From Acetobacteraceae bacterium (GTDB lineage Bacteria > Pseudomonadota > Alphaproteobacteria > Acetobacterales > Acetobacteraceae): 5,128 bases of DNA. Every line of letters starts with the position of its first letter. Within the stretch, counting starts at the first letter, position 1. The stretch is taken from positions 1 through 5,128 of the forward strand of contig CANJXD010000433.1 in NCBI GenBank assembly GCA_947478535.1, given 5' to 3'. The position numbers were made by a program, and so were the translations under genes. The notes under the pieces are model-generated. The model had not been told where the DNA came from. It made no database searches and saw nothing but the letters and a program-made list of their open reading frames with translations. Positions 1-4,876 of this stretch are shown here, piece after piece.

Positions 1-8
1 ACAAAGCA

Positions 9-33
9 GGGGGATCGGCGATGCCGATCCCCC
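9..33 (-). terminator. Rho-independent terminator of the Bug-protein gene
   Basis: A perfect 11-bp inverted repeat (arms 9-19 and 23-33, GGGGGATCGGC against GCCGATCCCCC) with a 3-nt loop begins 10 bases after the stop codon of the leftward gene. Read on the minus strand, the stem is followed by TGCTTTGT, a short and imperfect T-rich tail. Stem strength and position fit an intrinsic terminator ending the leftward unit. The weak T-tract is the only reservation. Confidence 0.85.
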
Positions 34-43
34 CGTTGCCCTG

Positions 44-1039
44 TCAGGTCAGGTCGACCTGCAGGCCCTCGCGCCGGATCACGGCGCTCCACTTGTCGAT
101 CTCGCCACGGACGAAGGTCCCGAACTGCTCCGGCGTGCCGTAATCCGGGATCCCACCCATGGCGGCGATGCGGGCCTTGCCGTCCTCGGAGTCGAGCAGC
201 GCCTTCATCTCGAGGTTCAGCGTCCGGATCGCGGCGGCCGGCGTGCCGCGCGGGGCGAGCAGGCCGATCCAGGTACCGGTGGTGAAGTTGGCGAATTCCG
301 GCATGGTGCCGATCATCGTCGGCAGTTCCGGCATCAGCGGATTTCGGCTGCGGCCCGTGACCGCCAGCGCGCGGACGCGACCGGCGCGGATGGATTCCAA
401 CTGGTTCGAGAGCACGTCGAAATAGATCTGCGTCGTGCCCGCGAGGAAATCGATGCCGGCCGGCGCCGAGCCGCGGTAATGCACGGGCGTGGAGCGCGTG
501 CCGGCGGCCTGGTTGAACCACACCGCGGCGAGATGCGGCGAGGAGCCGATGCCGGGAGAGCCGTAGCTGTAGCGGTCCGGATTTTCCCGCAGCTGGGCGA
601 CGAGTTCCGGCACCGTCGTCGCGCGCAGGCTCGGGTGGATGACCAGCACATGGTCCGAGAGGAACATGTTGGAGATCGGCACCAGGTCATCCGGCGTGTA
701 GGGCATATTGCGGGCGAGCGAATAGGCGATGCTCTGCGCGCCGATATTGCCCATCAGCACGGTATGGCCATCCGGCGCGGAGCGCAGCGCATCCATGGTG
801 CCGATGGTGCCGCCGGCGCCGCCCTTGGCATCCACCACCACGGGCTGGCCGAGGCGGGGGGAGATGTAGTTGCCGAAGATGCGGGCGAGCACGTCATTCG
901 CCCCGCCGGCCGCGGTGGGGACGACGATGCGGATCGGCCGGCTCGGCCGCCATTCGCTGGATTGCGCGAAGCCGGGTGCTGCGAGCGCCGGCAGGATGGC
1001 GGCGCCAAGCGCGGCACGACGGGAGAGGGTGGCAGTCAT
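44..1039 (-). CDS. Bug/TctC-family tripartite tricarboxylate transporter substrate-binding protein
   Basis: This is a 331-residue periplasmic solute-binding protein of the Bug (TctC) family, at the usual family length. The N-terminus is an export signal: Ser-Arg-Arg-Ala-Ala-Leu (6-11, Tat-like but without the full consensus), a hydrophobic stretch to about 21, and a likely cleavage after Ala25 (GFA|QSS). Family hallmarks follow in order: RPIRIVVPTAAGGANDVLAR (34-53), the AGGTIG block with PDGHTV (about 75-95), VHYRGSAPAGIDFLAG (about 187-202) and LAVTGRSRNPLMPELPT near 225-241. Bug proteins bind small carboxylates or related metabolites and deliver them to TctAB-type membrane partners. None is encoded in this window, and such orphan Bug genes are common in this type of bacterium. 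The ATG is preceded by GGAGG at 1046-1050 with 6-nt spacing, which fixes the start. It lies downstream of the SMP-30-like gene with an 87-bp gap that holds its own candidate promoter and operator. The ligand is unknown. Confidence 0.95.
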   Translation of the reverse strand: MTATLSRRAALGAAILPALAAPGFAQSSEWRPSRPIRIVVPTAAGGANDVLARIFGNYISPRLGQPVVVDAKGGAGGTIGTMDALRSAPDGHTVLMGNIGAQSIAYSLARNMPYTPDDLVPISNMFLSDHVLVIHPSLRATTVPELVAQLRENPDRYSYGSPGIGSSPHLAAVWFNQAAGTRSTPVHYRGSAPAGIDFLAGTTQIYFDVLSNQLESIRAGRVRALAVTGRSRNPLMPELPTMIGTMPEFANFTTGTWIGLLAPRGTPAAAIRTLNLEMKALLDSEDGKARIAAMGGIPDYGTPEQFGTFVRGEIDKWSAVIRREGLQVDLT

Positions 1040-1064
1040 GGCGATCCTCCATGCGGCAGGGTCT

Positions 1065-1105
1065 GGCGCCCGGCCTTGATACTCATCAGTATGATCGGCG
1101 CCCGG
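1065..1105. repeat. 9-bp direct repeat flanking an operator-like dyad
   Basis: GGCGCCCGG occurs at 1065-1073 and again at 1097-1105, 32 bp apart (about three helical turns), with the dyad at 1079-1092 between them. Because GGCGCC is self-complementary, the two copies could also pair as the base of a stem around the dyad. In DNA this GC-rich the repeat may be chance. Confidence 0.4.
1079..1092. promoter_or_regulatory. Operator-like dyad, site 1 (ahead of the Bug gene)
   Basis: ATACT-CATC-AGTAT is a perfect 5-bp inverted repeat around a 4-bp centre. On the minus strand it reads ATACTGATGAGTAT. It lies 40-53 bp upstream of the Bug-protein start codon and overlaps the proposed -10 box (1088-1093). 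Nearly the same dyad recurs at 2170-2183 and 2237-2250, also ahead of genes. Its position suggests binding of a repressor by steric block. The 14-bp dyad would suit a dimeric helix-turn-helix regulator, but the family cannot be named from the sequence. Confidence 0.65.
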
Positions 1106-1116
1106 ACAGAACGCAA
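1088..1116 (-). promoter_or_regulatory. Candidate sigma70-type promoter of the Bug gene
   Basis: On the minus strand, TTGCGT (1116-1111) and CATACT (1093-1088) are separated by 17 bp, the optimal spacing. Each box matches the sigma70 consensus only partly (CATACT has 4 of 6 matches to TATAAT). Transcription would start near 1081, inside the dyad, leaving a leader of about 40 nt. The same arrangement is found at 2213-2241, which raises confidence. The Bug gene may therefore be expressed independently of, as well as by read-through from, the SMP-30-like gene. Confidence 0.5.
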
Positions 1117-1126
1117 CGGGGAAGCG

Positions 1127-2074
1127 TCACCAGTCCCAATGCACGGGCTTCACGCCGGGCGCGGGGGCGCGGAAACGGCCCAGGCGGTCCCCGCCCAGGC
1201 TGCCCAGCAGGGCGGTGCGGCGGTCCGGCCCGCAGAGCGCGATGCTGCTGATGTTGCGCAGGATGCTGCCTGCGGTGTCATGCATCATCGGGCGCGTCAG
1301 CGTCTTCGCCTCCAGCGCGTCTTCCAGGAATTGCAGGCGCGCCGGGTCGCTATCCTCGATGACAATGCGCGGCTTGCCGTCCCGCGCCATGTGCCAGACG
1401 CGATTGCTGGCGACGCTGATGACCCAGATGCCACCGGCCTCATCGAGGGCGATGCCGTCGGGGTAGTCGCCCAGGCCGAATTCAGCGAGCGTCACGCGGT
1501 TCGTCAGCGTGCCATCGGCGGCCATGTCGAAGCGCGTCAGGCGTCGGCCGTAGGTCTCATTGACATAGAGGACGCCATTGGCCTCGTCGGGCCAGACCTC
1601 ATTGGTCCAGCAGATATCGGTGGCGAGGATTCGGATGCCGGTTTCGTCGCGCAGCGCGATGTAGCCATCGGCGATATCGCGACGGAACTGGTTGTCTCCC
1701 GGCCGCTGCGTCGAGATGCAGATCCAGAGCCGGCCCTTGCTGTCGGTGCGGACGAAATTCACGCTGCCGAGGCGCCGGCCCGCGATCTCCAGCACCTCCG
1801 GCGACACGCGGCCATCGCGGTGCAGGCGCCAGACGCCGCCCTCATCACTCAGATTGGCAATGGCGAAGCTGCCGTCGCGCAACAAGGCGATGCCGTTGGG
1901 GATGAGGGTGCTGCCACCGATCAGCGTCTGCGCGCCATCGGCGGCGATGTGCATGACGCCACCGCGACGGTCCGAGATGAACAATTCCCCCCGCGCATTG
2001 GCCAGGACGCATTCGGGCCGCTGGAGGTCCCGCGCGGTAAAGTCGAGGCCATCGAGGCCGATGCTGGTGTTCAT
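1127..2074 (-). CDS. SMP-30/gluconolactonase/LRE-family protein (probable lactonase)
   Basis: A 315-residue six-bladed beta-propeller of the SMP-30/gluconolactonase/LRE-like family, whose characterised members are metal-dependent lactone hydrolases. The expected metal-site residues can be matched to the family pattern: Glu21 in RPECVL, Asn106 in SVNFV, Asn158 in WTNEV and Asp206 in YPDGIALD. Repeated blade signatures are visible, such as ARGELFISD (28-36), SKGRLWI (112-118), ANGVLYVNE (166-173) and AGGIWVIS (213-220). There is no signal peptide, so a cytoplasmic location is expected. The ATG at 2074 is chosen because GGAGG lies 6 nt upstream; an in-frame TTG at 2095 would add seven residues but has no such site. 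It is the first gene of the leftward unit and diverges from the CoA-ligase operon. The likely role is hydrolysis of a lactone intermediate, perhaps formed by the neighbouring dehydrogenase; the true substrate is unknown. Members of this family are often mis-annotated as sugar lactonases. Confidence 0.9.
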   Translation of the reverse strand: MNTSIGLDGLDFTARDLQRPECVLANARGELFISDRRGGVMHIAADGAQTLIGGSTLIPNGIALLRDGSFAIANLSDEGGVWRLHRDGRVSPEVLEIAGRRLGSVNFVRTDSKGRLWICISTQRPGDNQFRRDIADGYIALRDETGIRILATDICWTNEVWPDEANGVLYVNETYGRRLTRFDMAADGTLTNRVTLAEFGLGDYPDGIALDEAGGIWVISVASNRVWHMARDGKPRIVIEDSDPARLQFLEDALEAKTLTRPMMHDTAGSILRNISSIALCGPDRRTALLGSLGGDRLGRFRAPAPGVKPVHWDW

Positions 2075-2080
2075 GTGATT

Positions 2081-2085
2081 CCTCC
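2081..2085 (-). promoter_or_regulatory. Ribosome binding site that fixes the lactonase start
   Basis: GGAGG on the minus strand, followed by AATCAC and then ATG at 2074. The 6-nt spacing is ideal and argues against the upstream in-frame TTG at 2095, whose first codons would contain this very sequence. Confidence 0.85.
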
Positions 2086-2134
2086 GCCCACCCAACCATC
2101 CGCAAACCCCGTTGGGGTGCGGCCGTCATGGCCC

Positions 2135-2163
2135 ATTACGCCGCCCATCCTTCGCTTCGTCAA
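2135..2163 (-). promoter_or_regulatory. Candidate promoter of the lactonase gene (downstream option)
   Basis: TTGACG (2163-2158) and CGTAAT (2140-2135) on the minus strand are 17 bp apart, matching the consensus at 5 of 6 and 4 of 6 positions. Transcription would start near 2128, about 54 nt before the start codon. If this is the true promoter, the dyad at 2170-2183 lies just upstream of its -35 box, a place more typical of activator binding than of a simple block. Confidence 0.45.
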
Positions 2164-2169
2164 GAATTC

Positions 2170-2183
2170 CTACTGATGCGTAT
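2170..2183. promoter_or_regulatory. Operator-like dyad, site 2 (ahead of the lactonase gene)
   Basis: CTACTGATGCGTAT is a degenerate copy of the dyad at 1079-1092 (ATACTGATGAGTAT on the minus strand) and differs at two positions. On the minus strand the sequence around it offers a weak promoter with the same geometry as the other two sites: TTATCC (2207-2202), 17 bp, AATACG (2184-2179). Its mismatches make it the least certain of the three sites. Confidence 0.5.
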
Positions 2184-2212
2184 TTTCGCCCGGCTAAAAT
2201 CGGATAAGGCGC

Positions 2213-2241
2213 TTGCGGCGTGGCGGTAACGCGGACATACT
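2213..2241 (+). promoter_or_regulatory. Candidate sigma70-type promoter of the CoA-ligase operon
   Basis: TTGCGG (2213-2218) and CATACT (2236-2241) are 17 bp apart. The -10 box is identical to that proposed for the Bug gene, and the -35 boxes differ at one base. Transcription would begin near 2248, giving a leader of about 70 nt before the leader ORF. The operator-like dyad at 2237-2250 covers the -10 box and start point, as expected for repression. Confidence 0.55.
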
Positions 2242-2250
2242 GATCAGTAG
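2237..2250. promoter_or_regulatory. Operator-like dyad, site 3 (ahead of the CoA-ligase operon)
   Basis: ATACTGATCAGTAG contains the perfect 12-bp palindrome TACTGATCAGTA at 2238-2249. It shares TACTGAT with site 2 and with the minus-strand reading of site 1. It sits over the -10 box of the proposed ligase promoter. This is the most symmetric of the three copies and probably the strongest binding site. Confidence 0.7.
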
Positions 2251-2286
2251 GAACGAGGACGCGTCGGACCATTTTCCCGTCGCGCC

Positions 2287-2308
2287 AAACCGGAATTGGG
2301 CCGGGTTT
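2287..2308 (+). other. Imperfect hairpin next to the leader ribosome binding site
   Basis: AAACCGG (2287-2293) can pair with CCGGGTTT (2301-2308) to give seven base pairs with one bulged G and a 7-nt loop. It ends one base before the Shine-Dalgarno region at 2310. It may affect ribosome access or messenger stability, but it is short and could be incidental. Confidence 0.35.
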
Positions 2309-2309
2309 A

Positions 2310-2315
2310 GGGAGG
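2310..2315 (+). promoter_or_regulatory. Strong ribosome binding site of the leader ORF
   Basis: GGGAGG is followed by ACGCC and then ATG at 2321. It is the only good Shine-Dalgarno sequence in front of the CoA-ligase operon, yet the ORF it serves closes after 17 codons. Ribosomes reaching the ligase probably load here first. Confidence 0.7.
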
Positions 2316-2320
2316 ACGCC

Positions 2321-2374
2321 ATGACACAACACGCACAGCGCCGCATGGCGCCGCGTTGCGGCAACGGGGCCTGA
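2321..2374 (+). CDS. Short leader ORF upstream of the CoA ligase (17 aa)
   Basis: An ATG with a near-ideal Shine-Dalgarno sequence (GGGAGG, 5-nt spacing) opens a 17-codon ORF, MTQHAQRRMAPRCGNGA, ending in TGA at 2372-2374. The ligase ATG follows 8 nt later in another frame and has no convincing binding site of its own. The simplest reading is a leader peptide whose translation hands ribosomes to the ligase gene by termination-reinitiation. There is no run of one amino acid of the kind used in classical attenuation. The peptide itself may have no function. An alternative is that the ATG and its binding site are remnants of an older ligase start separated by an indel. I do not recognise a family, and the ORF is too short for homology to help. 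Confidence 0.5.
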   Translation: MTQHAQRRMAPRCGNGA

Positions 2375-2382
2375 GCCCTTCC

Positions 2383-3996
2383 ATGCGCGCCCCTTTCGCC
2401 CGCACCCTGCATGACCTGCTGGATGAACAGGCCGAACGCCGCCCGGATGCTCTGGCGGTGATCTGCGGCGGGCGGGAAATCACCTATGCTGGGCTGGCCT
2501 CGCGCGCCCAGGCGGTGGCGGCGGGCTTGCGGGCGCTGGGTGTCGCGCATGGCGACCGCGTCGGCATCCTGATGAATAACCGCGCGGAATTCCTGGAAGC
2601 CTGCTGCGGCGCTTCCGCCGCTGGGGCCGTTGTGGTGCCGTTCAGCACTTGGTCCACGCGGCAGGAGTTGGACTTCCTGCTGGCCGATTCGGGCGTGCGG
2701 ACGCTGTTTTCCATCGGCGTGCTGGGGAAGGAGGATTTTCGGACCTCCATCGGCGCCCTCGTGCCGGAGGCGGCCGCGGGCGGAACTTGGCGGTCGGCGC
2801 GGTTCCCGGCGCTGCGTGACCTTATCGTGGTGGGGGATGACGCGCCGGCGGGCTGGCTGGCGCATGAGGCGCTGGTCGCCGGCGCGCCCGCTTTCACCGC
2901 CCTGCCGCCCGGCGAGGCCGCGCGGGCCGGCGATGACGGGATGATCCTCTATACCTCCGGCTCCTCGGCCAAGCCGAAGGCCGTGCGGATGCAGCAGTTC
3001 GGCATCATCGAGAACGGCTTCAACATCGGCGAACGCCAGGGCTTGGTGCCCGGCGACCGCGTGCTGGCCGCGATCCCGCTGTTCTGGGCCTATGGTGCCG
3101 TGAACGCCCTGCCGGCGACGCTGACGCATGGCGCGACGCTGGTGCTGCAGACCCGCTTCGAACCCGGTGAAGCGCTGGACCTGATCGAGCGGTATCGATG
3201 CACCTCGATCTATACGCTGCCGGCGATGACGGCGGGGCTGATCCGCCACCCGGACTTCCGGCCGGAACGCACGGCCAGCCTGCAGAAGGGGCTGACCATC
3301 GGCGCGCCGCAGGATGTGGTGCAGGCCGTGACCGTGCTCGGCGCGACGCACCTGTCCAACGTCTATGGTGCCAGCGAGATTTACGGCAATGCCTGCGTCA
3401 CGCCGCATGACTGGCCGCTGGAAAAGCGCAGCCTCTGCCAGGGGCCGCCGCTGCCGGGCGTGACGATCCGCATCGTCGATGCCGAGACGGGTCTCGCCGT
3501 GCCGCAGGGCCAGCCGGGACTGATCGAGGTGTTTGGCTACCTCACGCCGGGCTACACCGGGTCCAGCGCCGCCTACAACGCCAGCGTATTCACCAATGAT
3601 GGCTGGTTCCGCACCGGCGACATCGCCGCGCTGGATGCCGAGGGAAACCTGCAATTCCTCGGCCGCAGCGGGGAGATGATCAAGCGATCCGGCATCAACG
3701 TCTCCCCCGCCGAGGTGGAGGAGGCGCTGATGCTGCATCCCGCCGTCTCCCAGGCCGGGGTCGTCGGCGTGGCGGATGCGGAGAAGGGTGAGATCATCGT
3801 CGCCTTCGTCGTCGCTCGACCGGGGATGGACCCGACGCCGCAGGAATTGGCGAAGCATTGCCGCAGCGTCTCCTCCGCCTACAAGGTGCCGGATCGCATC
3901 GAGATCCGTCACGCGCTGCCGGTGACGGTGACGGGCAAGCTGATGCGGCGCTCCCTCAAGGACGAAGCGACGGCGCTGCCGCCGATGGTGGGCTGA
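2383..3996 (+). CDS. Class I adenylate-forming acyl-CoA synthetase (AMP-dependent carboxylate-CoA ligase)
   Basis: A 537-residue ANL-superfamily enzyme predicted to activate a carboxylate with ATP to an acyl-adenylate and transfer it to CoA. Core motifs are in order and spaced as in intact enzymes: the ATP-binding P-loop ILYTSGSSAKPKAV (188-201), VYGASE (327-332), GWFRTGD (407-413), the hinge GRSGEMIKRSGINVSPAEVEE (427-447) and the C-terminal catalytic lysine Lys519 in VTVTGKLMRR. The P-loop is atypical (SSAKPKA where TTGxPKG is usual) and the hinge carries Glu431 in place of the usual Asp. The first residues, RTLHDLLDEQAERRPDALAV, are the normal N-terminus of this family, which supports the ATG at 2383. 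A TTG at 2356 would add nine residues without a better binding site. The start lies 8 nt after the leader ORF. The gene is first of a tight operon with the cyclase-type hydrolase and a dehydrogenase, which suggests a cytoplasmic catabolic acid as substrate. The specific acid cannot be deduced. Confidence 0.93.
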   Translation: MRAPFARTLHDLLDEQAERRPDALAVICGGREITYAGLASRAQAVAAGLRALGVAHGDRVGILMNNRAEFLEACCGASAAGAVVVPFSTWSTRQELDFLLADSGVRTLFSIGVLGKEDFRTSIGALVPEAAAGGTWRSARFPALRDLIVVGDDAPAGWLAHEALVAGAPAFTALPPGEAARAGDDGMILYTSGSSAKPKAVRMQQFGIIENGFNIGERQGLVPGDRVLAAIPLFWAYGAVNALPATLTHGATLVLQTRFEPGEALDLIERYRCTSIYTLPAMTAGLIRHPDFRPERTASLQKGLTIGAPQDVVQAVTVLGATHLSNVYGASEIYGNACVTPHDWPLEKRSLCQGPPLPGVTIRIVDAETGLAVPQGQPGLIEVFGYLTPGYTGSSAAYNASVFTNDGWFRTGDIAALDAEGNLQFLGRSGEMIKRSGINVSPAEVEEALMLHPAVSQAGVVGVADAEKGEIIVAFVVARPGMDPTPQELAKHCRSVSSAYKVPDRIEIRHALPVTVTGKLMRRSLKDEATALPPMVG

Positions 3997-4000
3997 ACCG

Positions 4001-4876
4001 ATGGCGCAGGAAGCCTGGGGACGCTGGGGAGCGACAGATGAGGCAGGCGCGCCGAACCTGATCGGCGCGGCGCAGGTGATGCGCGCGGCGGGGCTGGTGA
4101 AGACCGGGCGCGTGGTGCCGCTGGCACAGAAGATCCACGGCCGCATGCCGCAATCCGGGCATCGCGCGGGCTTCAGCCATTTCATGGGTCGCGATGGCGG
4201 GGATTACGCCGCCGGCGCGCAACGGCCCGGCGGGTTTCAGTTCGCCGAGGATACGGTGGTGCTGCCGCTGCACACCGGCACGCATATCGATGCGCTGTGC
4301 CATGCCTGGTGCGGGGACCAGCTCTACAACGGCTTTCCCGGCAACACCGTCCGCAGCACCACGGGCGGGCAGAAGCTGGGCGTGGAGAAGCTGCCGCCGC
4401 TGGTCACCCGCGGCATCCTGCTGGATCTGGCCTTCGCCGGTCCGCTGACGGATGGCACACCGGTCGGCCGCGCGATGCTGGAGCAGGCCTGCGCGCGGGC
4501 CGGGGTGATGCCGGAAGCCGGCGATGCCGTGCTGCTACGCACGGGCTGGCTGGAAGCACAGGAGGGCAAGGCGAACCGCCTGATCTCCTTCGACACGGAA
4601 CCCGGCCTCGATGTGGAAGGCGCGCTGTGGCTGGCGGCGCGGGATATCGCGCTGGTCGGCGCCGACAACTACGCGATCGAGGTGCTTCCCTTCCCGAAGG
4701 GAGAGGTCTTCCCCGTGCATCAGCGCCTGCTGCGGGACCATGGGATTCCGCTGCTGGAAGGCATGCAGTTGAAGCCGCTGGCGGAAGCCGGGGGCACGCA
4801 ATTCCTGTTGATGGCGGCAGCCCTGCCGATCCAGGGCGCGACGGGCAGTCCGTTGACGCCGGTGGCCGTGCTGTGA
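4001..4876 (+). CDS. Cyclase-family metal-dependent hydrolase (kynurenine-formamidase-like fold)
   Basis: A 291-residue protein of the cyclase family (PF04199), which includes bacterial kynurenine formamidase and isatin hydrolase. These use one or two divalent metals to hydrolyse amide, lactam or similar bonds. The metal-binding signature is HTGTHIDALCH (91-101), with His91, His95, Asp97 and His101 as the expected ligands. His240 and the GADNYAIE block (220-227) match conserved positions nearer the C-terminus. The N-terminal WGRWGATDEAGAPNLI (6-21) is typical of the longer, roughly 300-residue cyclases rather than the ~210-residue KynB type. In these, ALCH replaces the APxH of formamidases, so a tryptophan-pathway role is not supported. 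The ATG is 4 nt after the ligase stop with only a weak upstream GGTGGG, implying translational coupling. The likely job is ring or amide opening of the pathway compound; the substrate is unknown. Confidence 0.9.
   Translation: MAQEAWGRWGATDEAGAPNLIGAAQVMRAAGLVKTGRVVPLAQKIHGRMPQSGHRAGFSHFMGRDGGDYAAGAQRPGGFQFAEDTVVLPLHTGTHIDALCHAWCGDQLYNGFPGNTVRSTTGGQKLGVEKLPPLVTRGILLDLAFAGPLTDGTPVGRAMLEQACARAGVMPEAGDAVLLRTGWLEAQEGKANRLISFDTEPGLDVEGALWLAARDIALVGADNYAIEVLPFPKGEVFPVHQRLLRDHGIPLLEGMQLKPLAEAGGTQFLLMAAALPIQGATGSPLTPVAVL

Larger units (their letters stand above)
2075..2320. promoter_or_regulatory. Divergent control region between the two transcription units
   Basis: This non-coding stretch separates the leftward lactonase gene from the rightward leader ORF. 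It holds two operator-like dyads whose centres are 67 bp apart, candidate promoters in both directions, the lactonase ribosome binding site, and two small imperfect hairpins. One hairpin is at 2100-2122 (CCGC-A-CCCC against GGGGTGCGG, two A bulged), in the lactonase leader. The other is at 2287-2308, in the ligase leader. No regulator gene lies in the window, so the protein acting here must be encoded elsewhere. Confidence 0.75.

Noticed and set aside
479..2176. A 565-codon open frame on the plus strand, antisense to the lactonase and Bug-protein genes
   Set aside because: Its translation is rich in Ala, Arg, Gly, His and Asp with no recognisable domain. It runs through an intergenic region and mirrors two genes with clear family motifs. 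Long antisense frames are expected in GC-rich coding DNA.
2126..2332. A 68-codon minus-strand frame in the divergent control region
   Set aside because: It starts only at a GTG with no binding site, would cover both dyads and the ligase promoter, and has no family resemblance. Its less biased composition made it worth a look, but regulatory content explains the stretch better.
2321..2383. A frameshift separating an original ligase start from its body
   Set aside because: The ligase N-terminus from 2383 already begins at the normal family position (RTLHDLLDEQ), and the 17 leader residues do not resemble an acyl-CoA synthetase N-terminus. Kept only as an alternative explanation for the leader ORF.
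2194..4185. A 663-codon open frame on the minus strand, antisense to the CoA ligase
   Set aside because: Low-complexity Arg/His/Ala-rich translation without a domain. It covers the operator, the leader ORF and the start of the cyclase gene. The opposite strand holds a full set of acyl-CoA synthetase motifs.
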